Origin: a virus
Strand: one strand, 5' to 3'
DNA: 31,900 nucleotides
Virus record (IMG/VR): IMGVR_UViG_3300042310_000286
Location: 1 to 31,900 of that record
Position 1 is the first letter of the stretch. Each line of letters opens with the position of its first letter. This document shows positions 17,310-25,849 of this stretch, piece after piece. The notes below the pieces were generated by a model. That model searched no databases. It was not told the DNA's origin and saw only the letters and a list, made by a program, of their open reading frames with translations. Both the position numbers and the translations under genes were made by a program.

Positions 17310-20300
17310 TTAGATATTTTCAAATGATGCTCCAGTTGGAGTAATGTAGAATGTAATGTCAATGAATTCCAACGCTCTTGTTGGTTTAACATAAATTGAA
17401 CCTACTAATCTATTATTATCCAAATCTTCAGGTGAGCTTGATACAGTTACTCTGAAATCATATAGACCTCTATCTCTTCTTATTGAATCCAAGATTGGAT
17501 TAACAGAGTCCAAGAATTGTTGTCTTACAATATCATCGTTTTGTTCAAACAACAATCTAACAGAAACCGCAGATATCAATTTACGTGCTTGTAATAACAA
17601 TCTTCTAACATTGATTCTATCAAGAGCTGATTGTTTAACTTGTAGAGTTTTGTTACCCCAAATTACAGTACCAACATCAGAGAAAGTCGCAATTGGATTA
17701 ATTCTACCTTCATACAATACGTCTCTATCTTCTTGTGATAGTTTCTTTCTTGCCTTAACAGCATTTACAATACCTCTTGTGTAACCCGCAGTTGCGAACC
17801 AAGGGAAAGCGATATTATCAGTCAATGCTAAGTTTCTTGTAACCTCAGCAGTTGGTGGAATATAAATCTGTGTATTGTTAACCGTATCTCTAGTTAATAC
17901 CCAAGGGTAGTAAGTAGCCGTGTAGTTAGAATCAATACCTGAGTTATATAGGTTATCAACCGCTTCTTGTGGTAAGATTTGGTCTTGTTCAATACCCGTT
18001 GTTGATGTGAATAAATCGTAGTCAGGTGTTGTTACGATATAAATTGAATCCGCTCTGTCTAACTCAACCATTGTGATTGCGTTTTCAGTTAAGTTTGAAT
18101 TATTAACATAATCAATACCAGGAGTAACGAACACATTTATATTTACCGCTTCAGGGTTTGCGAAAGTTCTTATACCCAATAGGTAAGCGTAGTAGTCAGT
18201 ATTTGCCCAATCAACAGAGTTTTTATCTATGGTGATATTTCTAAATAATCCAGCACCTGTTGCAGTTGGGTATCTGTCAGAAGTACAAGCCCCTTTCTTA
18301 TATCCAGATGCTCCGAGTACGAATCTATCTTCATTTGTTCTTGATTCTCTGTATATATCCCAACCATCAAAACCACCATAAGGTAGTACTGTGAATTTTC
18401 TTGCGAAAACTCTATAGTAAGGATTTGTTTGGTCTTCAGGATCAGATTGGAATGTAGCATCACCGACTTCAAATGCCGATGTTCCACTTGTGAAGTAACT
18501 ATTAGCAATAGTAACCGCACTTGCCTCTTTATCCATATGGAAACCTTTTGTTTGGTAATTCCAATTGTCAAAATCACCACTAGTTGTACATAAATCCAAA
18601 GGATTTTGTTTACCCTTGTATTCTAAGAAGTCAGAATCAATACCTATCTTATCGGAGAAACCTAAATAGGTTCTTCTGATATTATCACCCGAAGATGTTG
18701 TTGAATTGTCACCCCCGTTTGTAGTTCCAAAAGGTGGATTATAAACAACTTCGCCCGGAAAGTTATACTTAGTTTTGTAAATTGCGAATGGTGGAATCGC
18801 TCCACTATATTCTCTCATTACATAACCCTGAAATCCACAAGGAAGTGCGTCAATCGGTGCGTTTTCATTAACCTCAACCATAACGTATTTTGAAAGTAAT
18901 GCATATTCACCGTTTGATGAACCTATTTTCTTAGCAATATAGTTATTAAGATTTGGATCCATTGAACAGTTCGTATATTTTTCAATAACAACAGGATTTG
19001 AATCCGTATCGTAGAAATCTCTAACTAATACATCAAATGTTCCGTTTGCGAATGACATATTTGCTAATGAAATTTTTACTTCGGTGTTCGCCGCGCTACC
19101 ATCAGAAATTAATATGAATTTAAATAACTCATATATTGAATTACCTCGTAATTCGGATACAACCCAAGGTGTTGATGGTGTTTGATATTTCTCTAAGTAG
19201 TTAGCAATTGATGTAACATCTGCACTTCTCGCGTCGTCCAAAGCGATTAAATCACAACTTAATCCTCTGATGTATCCTTTATTATATGCCCATCTTAACA
19301 TTGATGAATATCTTTCTTCAACAAAGATTGGGAAGTCAGTTCTTGATTTATCAAAGTTTCCAATACCAAATACTTTTGTGATGAAGTTTGAATTTGACGA
19401 ATCCATTGATGTTTCAAATTCAAAAGTTTGACTATTTTTAGTAATACCTGAAAGTTTGAATGTTGAGAATGGATTCTTAGTAACCGCAGAATAAGCTCCT
19501 GTACAAATCATATCTAAATCAGTTGTTCCTGATACTTGATAAACAGGTCCGTTATCTGAACTGTAAGTCGCAATACCTCTTGATCTTAATGTAGATACAA
19601 CAACATTGTCATATTCTGTGAATGACATACCACTGAAGTATTGCACACGTAACTCACCCCAAGTCACCCAATATGTATCCGACCCTTGTGATAACAAAGT
19701 CTCACCATTTTGTTGGTTAATACAAAAAGAGAATCCATTGTAAGTTCCATCACTATTAGTAAAGGTTGCATAATACCAAGGGTCATTTAACGGACTTGTT
19801 AATGTATTACCTGACAATGGTATACTTGGGACTCCGAAAGCGTTTGTTTCTCCCGTATACGCCCCTAAAGTTGCATAAGTTGCGTCCGTTGCCGAACCCC
19901 AATATGTTATTTTAGGTATATCAGTTGCCGATCCTCCGTTATTAACAACATAATCAACCAAACTGAAAATCCAATTATTAATATCTTCTCTAATGGTTGA
20001 TGTACTTCCATCAAACAACTGATATGGTATATCAAGTAAATTATCAATATCAGACCCTAAAGATTCAAACGCATATGTATAATCAGAAAATTTAACCTCT
20101 GTTAATGTTGTATCACCAATCGCGCTAAAATTAATTTGATTAACGACACTTGTAGATCCTGTCGGGGCAATTGTTGATGAATCAACATTCGCAATTGTTG
20201 TTATTGACCAAGATGGTCCCGCATCATAACCAGATAATCCTAATATCCTTGATACGAATAATTGGTTAGATTGTTGTAAATATGATTTAGCAATGTATGC

Positions 20301-20528
20301 CGCTTCATATTTAGGAATTTGTGTATTAACAAATTTTTCTGGTGATGTACCACCGAAAATTGTCGTGAATTCGTCAAAATTCTTAACGAATATAGGTTCA
20401 AATGCGGGCCCTTTTAATGTTTCCCCCACAATACCTAATGTTGTGATACCAACACTTGAAGCCACGAAGCTTAAATCAACTTCTGATGTGTAGACCCCAG
20501 GTGATACGAATACTTTTGTATTTGCCAT
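17310..20528 (-). CDS. Tail sheath protein (gp18-like)
   Basis: A 1072-aa contractile sheath protein, well above T4 gp18 (659 aa). The N-terminus has the sheath hallmark FVSPGVYTSEVDLSF, followed by GIVGETLKGPAFEPIFVKN and FGG. The C-terminal domain that forms the inner core is typical: FSDVGTVIWGNKTL, ALDRINVRRLLLQARKLISA, LLFEQND, FLDSVNPILDSI and a final beta strand ALEFIDITFYITP. Extra length lies in the middle (about 110-700), probably surface domains. It is the first gene of the sheath-tube run and has a divergent upstream region shared with a small plus-strand gene. Polymerised sheath contracts to drive the tube through the host envelope. Confidence 0.95.
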   Translation of the reverse strand: MANTKVFVSPGVYTSEVDLSFVASSVGITTLGIVGETLKGPAFEPIFVKNFDEFTTIFGGTSPEKFVNTQIPKYEAAYIAKSYLQQSNQLFVSRILGLSGYDAGPSWSITTIANVDSSTIAPTGSTSVVNQINFSAIGDTTLTEVKFSDYTYAFESLGSDIDNLLDIPYQLFDGSTSTIREDINNWIFSLVDYVVNNGGSATDIPKITYWGSATDATYATLGAYTGETNAFGVPSIPLSGNTLTSPLNDPWYYATFTNSDGTYNGFSFCINQQNGETLLSQGSDTYWVTWGELRVQYFSGMSFTEYDNVVVSTLRSRGIATYSSDNGPVYQVSGTTDLDMICTGAYSAVTKNPFSTFKLSGITKNSQTFEFETSMDSSNSNFITKVFGIGNFDKSRTDFPIFVEERYSSMLRWAYNKGYIRGLSCDLIALDDARSADVTSIANYLEKYQTPSTPWVVSELRGNSIYELFKFILISDGSAANTEVKISLANMSFANGTFDVLVRDFYDTDSNPVVIEKYTNCSMDPNLNNYIAKKIGSSNGEYALLSKYVMVEVNENAPIDALPCGFQGYVMREYSGAIPPFAIYKTKYNFPGEVVYNPPFGTTNGGDNSTTSSGDNIRRTYLGFSDKIGIDSDFLEYKGKQNPLDLCTTSGDFDNWNYQTKGFHMDKEASAVTIANSYFTSGTSAFEVGDATFQSDPEDQTNPYYRVFARKFTVLPYGGFDGWDIYRESRTNEDRFVLGASGYKKGACTSDRYPTATGAGLFRNITIDKNSVDWANTDYYAYLLGIRTFANPEAVNINVFVTPGIDYVNNSNLTENAITMVELDRADSIYIVTTPDYDLFTSTTGIEQDQILPQEAVDNLYNSGIDSNYTATYYPWVLTRDTVNNTQIYIPPTAEVTRNLALTDNIAFPWFATAGYTRGIVNAVKARKKLSQEDRDVLYEGRINPIATFSDVGTVIWGNKTLQVKQSALDRINVRRLLLQARKLISAVSVRLLFEQNDDIVRQQFLDSVNPILDSIRRDRGLYDFRVTVSSSPEDLDNNRLVGSIYVKPTRALEFIDITFYITPTGASFENI

Positions 20529-20645
20529 TTTTATAAAGTTATTTTAGTTTATTTTAATAATAAATATTATCAAAAAAAGCAAAAACTTTACTTATCGCAA
20601 ACTATTTATATTTTAGGTAGATTATTTTCTGCCTTTTATCTATAT
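20529..20645. promoter_or_regulatory. Divergent promoter region between sheath and a small RHH gene
   Basis: A 117-base A/T-rich region with one TATTTAT in each orientation pointing at the gene it would serve: minus strand at 20560-20566 (AATATTTATTATT, 31 bases before the sheath ATG) and plus strand at 20603-20609 (CTATTTATATT, 36 bases before the ATG at 20646). The sheath leader then contains AAAATAAACTAA, shared with the tube leader. Confidence 0.45.
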
Positions 20646-20810
20646 ATGGGTTCAGACACTAATAAAATCAAGAATTTGAAAATTTCGGAAGAAGCGCACG
20701 ATATGTTAAAAAAATATTGTGACAAAAGAGGTATCAAAATTTATAGATTTTTGGAGAATTTAATAAAAGAAAAATGCTCCGAAAATAAAGATATCTACGG
20801 CGAAAATTAA
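20646..20810 (+). CDS. Small ribbon-helix-helix-like protein (54 aa)
   Basis: ATG at 20646, TAA at 20808-20810. The peptide has a short beta-strand KNLKISEEA, then helix HDMLKKYCDKRG, a turn, and helix IYRFLENLIKEKC, the layout of CopG/Arc-type ribbon-helix-helix DNA-binding proteins. It is the only plus-strand gene within the tail cluster, divergent from the sheath and convergent with the gp15-like gene; the two stop codons overlap within TTAA. A role as a local transcription regulator of the divergent sheath promoter is possible but inferred. Confidence 0.6.
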   Translation: MGSDTNKIKNLKISEEAHDMLKKYCDKRGIKIYRFLENLIKEKCSENKDIYGEN

Positions 20811-21847
20811 ATGTTAAACAATTCGTAAGTTATTGTTGATTCCAAATTATTATCAACTTTAATGACCGTAAATGTTATGACATCATTCGTGCTTATTTGT
20901 ATGGTATCTAAATCTGAACCATAATAATCTCCACTTATGAAAACATCAAAAGATGCGATATTTGTTGTCCCAATTAATGAGGCGGAATTTGATAAATTAA
21001 ATGTTTGGGTAACGGAAGTTGTTCCTGACGGGAATGTTAATTTTAATTCGGAAGTTTGAGGTATTTCGTTTCTACCTTTACTTCTCTTAGCATTGGCTAT
21101 TCCATCCGCTTCAAATACTTGAACCACTCTATTAATAGCTGGCGAAACAATAAACTCATTTTCATCAATTAAGAATCCCATCATAAGAAATTCGTAACTC
21201 TGAACATAATACTTTCTCTTATCCAAATCCATAACAGATTCATCAGTTATGTTATTCCATATAATAGGTATGTAATGACCTTTTATTGTTGCGTATGCTT
21301 GTCTTGATGCAAATTTCTCCAATATTAATTTATTAAATTGGTTTAATTCTCTCATTCTATTACAAATAATCTTTACTTGATATGTAATATCTACGGGAAC
21401 TGGTTGTGGTATCTTATATACGTCAGCACCCATTCTATTTCCATCCCAAGTCGGTACGGTGGCGTAATAATATTGTCTTCTGTTTGGTATATTATATAGT
21501 AACGCAGGATTCGTTCCGAATTTAACTTCAGGAACTCTTACCGTTGTAACGAATGGTGGTTTGGCGTTGAAGTCCAAATCGACGAAATTCCAAGTTTCCG
21601 TGAATTGAGCCCAATTTTGTGTTGTAATAATTATATCAACCAACGGAACTAATGTTCCATCAACAACTAACCTAAGTTCATCCTTAACAAAATCCATAAA
21701 CCCCCTATCCAAATCAGCATGAAGGATTGATTTTGGTAAAAATGTTCCATCTTGGTTAATTTTATCCAATAACTCTTGTCTTCTCGGATATAATGTCTTT
21801 GAAGTTGTAAGTGGTAGGTATTTTTTTATTTGTTTGGGGAAAGCCAT
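20807..21847 (-). CDS. gp15-like tail completion / sheath-stabiliser protein candidate
   Basis: A 346-aa protein. Residues 65-250 follow the layout of T4 gp15-type proteins: DIIITTQNWAQFTETW, a strand FVTTVRVPEVKFG, PVPVDITYQVKIICNRM with a helix RELNQFNKLILEKF, a YIPIIWNNI segment and YEFLMMGFLIDENEFIVSP ahead of VVQVFEAD. Family members cap the tail tube and sheath and connect them to the neck. Residues about 263-346 form an extra beta-rich C-terminal domain (Ser/Thr-rich, FDVFISGDYYGSD) not present in T4 gp15. It is in the same run as a gp14-like gene and lies just upstream of the sheath in gene order, in keeping with a neck role. Three bases separate it from the 121-aa gene. Another tail terminator is the main alternative. 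Confidence 0.55.
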   Translation of the reverse strand: MAFPKQIKKYLPLTTSKTLYPRRQELLDKINQDGTFLPKSILHADLDRGFMDFVKDELRLVVDGTLVPLVDIIITTQNWAQFTETWNFVDLDFNAKPPFVTTVRVPEVKFGTNPALLYNIPNRRQYYYATVPTWDGNRMGADVYKIPQPVPVDITYQVKIICNRMRELNQFNKLILEKFASRQAYATIKGHYIPIIWNNITDESVMDLDKRKYYVQSYEFLMMGFLIDENEFIVSPAINRVVQVFEADGIANAKRSKGRNEIPQTSELKLTFPSGTTSVTQTFNLSNSASLIGTTNIASFDVFISGDYYGSDLDTIQISTNDVITFTVIKVDNNLESTITYELFNI

Positions 21848-21849
21848 AA

Positions 21850-22215
21850 TTATTTATCTGAGAATACTCCTAATTTAATTCCTTTATTACCTATTTGTTG
21901 GTCAACCCACTTCATTATATATCTAACAGTTTCATATTTATCAAGATTAAATAATCTATGTATATCGTCCAATAATCCGTAGTAAATTTCACCATTAATA
22001 TAATATGTTTTATTCTGTCTAAGTGATATTGAATGTGATTGATACATTTCTTTGATTATTCTTGTACCTTTACCATTAACCCAATATCTAAACCTATAAG
22101 AATCTTTTAAATTATCATCACCATAATCGTTATCGGTTGTTAATTTACCAACTGATGTCGTTATCCATTTAAGGATAATCCTATCCATTTGCTCCTGACT
22201 TATTTTAACATTCAT
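21850..22215 (-). CDS. Unknown 121-aa protein in the neck gene run
   Basis: No family recognised. The N-terminus MNVKISQEQMDRIILKWI is an amphipathic helix; a central charged/aromatic region (DSYRFRYWVNGKG) is followed by YYINGEIYYGLLDDIHRLFNL and a C-terminal helix YIMKWVDQQIG. No signal peptide, Cys cluster or membrane segment is seen. It lies two bases from the gp14-like stop and two bases from the gp15-like start, so co-expression with neck proteins and a connector or chaperone role are likely (inference). Confidence 0.7.
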   Translation of the reverse strand: MNVKISQEQMDRIILKWITTSVGKLTTDNDYGDDNLKDSYRFRYWVNGKGTRIIKEMYQSHSISLRQNKTYYINGEIYYGLLDDIHRLFNLDKYETVRYIMKWVDQQIGNKGIKLGVFSDK

Positions 22216-22217
22216 AA

Positions 22218-22730
22218 TTATAATCCTCTAAATTCGTTTTCACTTACAGGTGTGGCGATTATGGTCCTGTAAAAGGGTTTGTAGCCCGCATACGTGTGTT
22301 TATTATCAGAAACAACACGACCATCATCGGTAACCGAATAATATCTAACTCTTGTTTCGGTTTCATAATAACCAATATAATCACCCATCGCAATATCAAT
22401 ACCCAATTCATCCAAATGTTTTTGGTAAACCGATATTCTTGCGTTTCCAGGTTCGGTTTGTTCAATTTTTGAATTACCTAAATTTTTTGATACTGGTGGT
22501 TGTACCTGTAAATATGCCTTAAACTCTACCGGAGTTTTAAATTGTACCCCATCAGAACTTACCTCACCATATACATCGTCTTTCTTTGTTTTATATCTAT
22601 CAACACGATATAATACCATTGTGAAATTCATATCACCCTCAAGCCATTCAGACCCCATTTCAATATCCAATGAGTAGTCCTCCGCTCCGAAGAACTTACC
22701 TAATCTTGTAATTGGAACTTTCTTTGCCAT
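22218..22730 (-). CDS. gp14-like neck (head-tail connector) protein candidate
   Basis: A 170-aa protein beginning MAKKVPITRLGKFFGAEDYS. The features DVYGEVSSDG, a beta-strand VEFKAYLQVQPP, HLDELGIDIAMGDYIGYYE and YYSVTDDGRV followed by YAGYKPFYRTIIATP recall the gp14-type neck proteins of T4-like phages ('DvYGE', 'f....L...GI.i..GD.i.y', 'y.V.d'). This family sits at the head-tail joint. It heads the minus-strand tail cluster and its start lies only four bases from the divergent helicase ORF. The minus leader has TATTTATCAATAATATGG, putting TATTTAT 7 bases from the ATG. Similarity is from pattern only. Confidence 0.5.
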   Translation of the reverse strand: MAKKVPITRLGKFFGAEDYSLDIEMGSEWLEGDMNFTMVLYRVDRYKTKKDDVYGEVSSDGVQFKTPVEFKAYLQVQPPVSKNLGNSKIEQTEPGNARISVYQKHLDELGIDIAMGDYIGYYETETRVRYYSVTDDGRVVSDNKHTYAGYKPFYRTIIATPVSENEFRGL

Positions 22731-22734
22731 ATTA

Positions 22735-25638
22735 TTGATAAATATACATTTATTTGTTATTTTTAATAAAAAGTTATCATTGGAAAGTTCCGCAATTTTT
22801 GAACAGAAGGCGTTAGAGATATTAAATACTTACGAGGGGGGGAATAACTATATCCTTAAGTTAAAACAACAACAACAAAACAATAAGAAGTTTTATCCCA
22901 CAAGATCACAATCAGATTATATTATTACTTATCATAATGAAACCCCAAAAATAGCAAGAAGATGGGTTGATTTGGATCCTTATTTTGCGAAGAAATTTGC
23001 TGATGAAAAATTATTTAGGGAAGTACCCGATAAGATATGGGTTGAGAAATTATTAATTGAGAAAGAAAAGTCGTATCATATTTGGGGTAGGTTTTTTGAA
23101 ACTGAGGAGATTCACGATATTTGGATGCCAAAAGGTGCGTTAATTAAAACCCACACCGTAGAGAAAGTTAATATTGATTATACAAAATATTCCCATCGTC
23201 CCCCACTTACACACCAAATAGAGGCAATAGAAAAACTTGCGGGTAGTAAGAGATATATATTGGCTGACGATATGGGTTTGGGCAAGTTTTTGCCAGTGAA
23301 AACTCCAGTATATACCCCAACAGGTACAAAAAAAATTGGGGATATTAAAATTGGTGATAAAGTCATTGGTAGTGATGGTAAACCATATAATGTAATTGGT
23401 GTATTTCCGCAAGGAGTTAAGGAAACATATAAAATAACATTTAATGATGGGTTTTCAATTTTATCAGGAGACGAACACTTATGGTCTGTTTCATCCCCTA
23501 ATTATAGTAAAAATAGAAAAAATGAAAGACGAAAAAAATCTTTAGTATTATCAACCAAACAAATGTATGAGGGTGGTAAAATTAAAGTTAAAGGTATTGA
23601 CTATAATGAAGATAAGGAGTATGAAATTGAAACTTATTATAAATCACCAAACGGAAATAATAAATGGCAAATACCAATTGTTGAACCAATTCAATTTGAA
23701 CGAAATGATATTCTTCCGATTGACCCTTATTTGTTAGGTCTTGGTTTAGGTGATGGTTCATTCAATAAAAAAAATATTAAATTTTCAGTTCATAAAGATG
23801 ACTACGATGTCCTATTCGGATTATTAAATTTAAAAGAAAACAAACCACAAGGTAACAAAAGAATTGGATATATTAATGTTGGGTCATTTTTATATAACTT
23901 GGGTATTGAACATACTCGTTCTTACAATAAATTTATTCCAGAAATATACAAATATTCGTCAGTTGAAAATAGATTATCTATACTACAAGGATTAATGGAT
24001 ACTGATGGGCATTGTATGTTCAACGGAAAAGATAATTTTTTAGGGACTGAATTTTGCACTATTTCAAAACAACTTTGTGATGATGTAGTTGAAATTGTCC
24101 AAACATTAGGAGGTATTGCAAGAGTTAAAACTCGTATTCCAACTTATACACATAATGGGATTAAAAAGAAAGGTAAGTTAGCTTATAGGGTTAATATTAA
24201 ATTACCAAAGGGTATGAATCCATTTAGATTAAAAAGAAAATCTGAAAGATATGTTGAACAAAAAAAATATCCAACAGGTAGGTATATTAAAAATATTGAA
24301 AAGGTTGGATTTGAAGAGAGCGTTTGTATTTCAGTTGATTCTCCCGATAAATTATATGTCACAGAACATTGTATTGTTACTCATAACACAACCTCAACAA
24401 TAATTGCGGCATTAGAAACGGGAGCAAAAAAAGTTTTGATTATTTGCCCCGCTTCACTAAAATTAAATTGGGAAAGGGAGATACGTAATTACACAGATAA
24501 GAGTGTCTATATATGTGAGGGTAAACATTTTTCCTCCGAAGATGATTTTGTTATTATTAATTATGATATCATAAAAAACTTTCACGATATAAAGGACAAA
24601 GAAAATTCACAGATATTAAAGGCAGGTTTTGATTTGGTTGTTATTGATGAGGCTCATTACATAAAGAACGCACAAGCCCAACGAACCAAATTAATAAACA
24701 ATTTTGTTAAAGATGTTAAGAGGTTATGGTTATTGACGGGAACCCCAATAACATCAAGACCGATTGATTATTTTAACTTATTGAGTTTGGTTGAATCACC
24801 CGTCGCTCAGAATTGGTTAGCTTATGTTATTAGATTTTGCGAAGGATATCAATTTAGAGCGGGTCAGAGAAAGGTTTGGAATGTGTCGGGGGCATCAAAT
24901 TTGGAAGAATTAAGAGATAGAACATCAAAACAAATATTACGTAGATTAAAGACGGATGTATTGGATTTACCCGACAAATTAATTAACCCCGTATATTTGA
25001 GGTTAAAATCAAAGATGTATGAGGAATTGATGGGTGAATATTATGATTGGTATAACAATAAAAAGGAGGAGTCATCGTCATTAACAATACAATTTTCAAA
25101 GTTAATGAAAGTTAGACAAACCATTGCCGATGAAAAAGTTGCATCAACAATAGAACTTGCCGAAAATATTATTGAGCAAGGTAAGAAGGTTATTATATTT
25201 AGTAACTTCACAGAACCATTAAAGAGAATCCACGAACATTTTGGAAAACAATCCGTATATTTGGATGGATCAACCTCAAAATTTGGAAGACAAAAGTCAG
25301 TTGATGACTTTCAGGATAACGAAAAGATAATGGTGTTTTGTGGGAATATTCGCGCGGCGGGAGTGGGAATAACATTAACCGCGGCGGAAGTGGTTATTAT
25401 GAATGATTTATCTTTTGTCCCTGGTGATTTATCTCAAGCCGAAGACCGAGCATATCGTTACGGGCAAAAGAATAATGTATTAGTATATTACCCATTATTC
25501 GTTAATACAATTGAAGGGGTTATATACGATATGGTTAATGAGAAGAAAAAAAACATTAGCACTGTAATGGGTGATGATATGGACGGTAAGGCCGACTTTT
25601 TCGCAAATATTATGAACGAAATTAATTCAACAAAATAA
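22735..25638 (+). CDS. SNF2-family helicase interrupted by an intein
   Basis: The 967-aa precursor contains a 367-aa intein (residues 185-551), leaving a 600-aa host protein. The Walker A motif is split: DDMGLGK184 | TTST after splicing. Other motifs are DEAH (VVIDEAHYIKN, 638-641), LLTGTPI (667-672), FSNF/LDGSTS (823-847) and QAEDRAYRYGQ (901-911), the last typical of SNF2/SMARCAL1-like enzymes rather than T4 UvsW. Such ATPases remodel or anneal DNA at forks and recombination intermediates. The N-terminal 140 residues include a Gln-rich run and RSQSDYIITYH plus YHIWGRFF. No ATG occurs before Met131; possible starts are TTG at 22735 or TTG at 22780. The later one fits better with the minus-strand gene starting at 22730. 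It is the first gene of the plus-strand run. Confidence 0.85.
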   Translation: MINIHLFVIFNKKLSLESSAIFEQKALEILNTYEGGNNYILKLKQQQQNNKKFYPTRSQSDYIITYHNETPKIARRWVDLDPYFAKKFADEKLFREVPDKIWVEKLLIEKEKSYHIWGRFFETEEIHDIWMPKGALIKTHTVEKVNIDYTKYSHRPPLTHQIEAIEKLAGSKRYILADDMGLGKFLPVKTPVYTPTGTKKIGDIKIGDKVIGSDGKPYNVIGVFPQGVKETYKITFNDGFSILSGDEHLWSVSSPNYSKNRKNERRKKSLVLSTKQMYEGGKIKVKGIDYNEDKEYEIETYYKSPNGNNKWQIPIVEPIQFERNDILPIDPYLLGLGLGDGSFNKKNIKFSVHKDDYDVLFGLLNLKENKPQGNKRIGYINVGSFLYNLGIEHTRSYNKFIPEIYKYSSVENRLSILQGLMDTDGHCMFNGKDNFLGTEFCTISKQLCDDVVEIVQTLGGIARVKTRIPTYTHNGIKKKGKLAYRVNIKLPKGMNPFRLKRKSERYVEQKKYPTGRYIKNIEKVGFEESVCISVDSPDKLYVTEHCIVTHNTTSTIIAALETGAKKVLIICPASLKLNWEREIRNYTDKSVYICEGKHFSSEDDFVIINYDIIKNFHDIKDKENSQILKAGFDLVVIDEAHYIKNAQAQRTKLINNFVKDVKRLWLLTGTPITSRPIDYFNLLSLVESPVAQNWLAYVIRFCEGYQFRAGQRKVWNVSGASNLEELRDRTSKQILRRLKTDVLDLPDKLINPVYLRLKSKMYEELMGEYYDWYNNKKEESSSLTIQFSKLMKVRQTIADEKVASTIELAENIIEQGKKVIIFSNFTEPLKRIHEHFGKQSVYLDGSTSKFGRQKSVDDFQDNEKIMVFCGNIRAAGVGITLTAAEVVIMNDLSFVPGDLSQAEDRAYRYGQKNNVLVYYPLFVNTIEGVIYDMVNEKKKNISTVMGDDMDGKADFFANIMNEINSTK
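22738..22744 (-). promoter_or_regulatory. TATTTAT motif before the gp14-like gene
   Basis: The minus strand reads GTATATTTATCAATAATATGG; the motif ends 7 bases before the ATG. The site overlaps the presumed 5' end of the divergent helicase gene. If it is a -10 element, the transcript would be almost leaderless. Confidence 0.4.
23287..24387 (+). mobile_element. Class 3 intein with LAGLIDADG homing endonuclease
   Basis: A 367-aa intein inserted in the P-loop Gly-Lys/Thr junction. It starts FLPVKTPVYTPTG (Phe at position 1, not Cys/Ser) and ends HCIVTHN followed by Thr+1. Block B reads GDEHLWSV (His248, Trp250), block F reads ESVCISVDSPDKLYV (Cys531 at the F:4 position). Trp B:12, Cys F:4 and Thr+1 are the signature of class 3 inteins, which begin splicing from the block F Cys. 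Two LAGLIDADG motifs are intact: YLLGLGLGDGSF (Asp340) and ILQGLMDTDGH (Asp424). The endonuclease is therefore probably active and the element mobile. Confidence 0.9.
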
Positions 25639-25673
25639 TATTAGGAATAATCACACTTTTATACATTTTAAGA

Positions 25674-25684
25674 TATTTATCATT
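25674..25684 (+). promoter_or_regulatory. TATTTAT motif before the 54-aa RHH gene
   Basis: The plus strand reads AAGATATTTATCATTATGGG; the motif is only 4 bases from the ATG at 25685. The 46-base gap after the helicase stop has no other feature. Confidence 0.4.
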
Positions 25685-25849
25685 ATGGGAAGAAAATTAA
25701 AAACAGAGGAAGAAAAAAAAACTAAAGTATCCGTGGCGTTAGATAGGGAACTATTAGCGTATTATAAAAATCTTCATATTAATTTATCTTCACTCGTTAA
25801 TCAACTACTTAAAGATTATAGAAAAAATGGAAACAAAGATTTGTACTAA
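25685..25849 (+). CDS. Small ribbon-helix-helix-like protein (54 aa)
   Basis: The peptide starts MGRKLKTEEEKKTKVSVALD and continues with a helix ELLAYYKNLHINL, then SSLVNQLLKDYRKNG. The basic N-terminus, KVSVALD strand and two helices fit the CopG-type ribbon-helix-helix fold. Its end (TAA at 25847) overlaps the HNH gene start by 23 bases. This suggests it either regulates the downstream unit or is a hitch-hiking partner of the endonuclease. It is unlike the 54-aa protein at 20646 in sequence, though equal in length. Confidence 0.65.
   Translation: MGRKLKTEEEKKTKVSVALDRELLAYYKNLHINLSSLVNQLLKDYRKNGNKDLY

Noticed and set aside
23140-23412. Minus-strand ORFs opposite the intein
   Set aside because: They lie antisense to the helicase/intein coding sequence and lack motifs.
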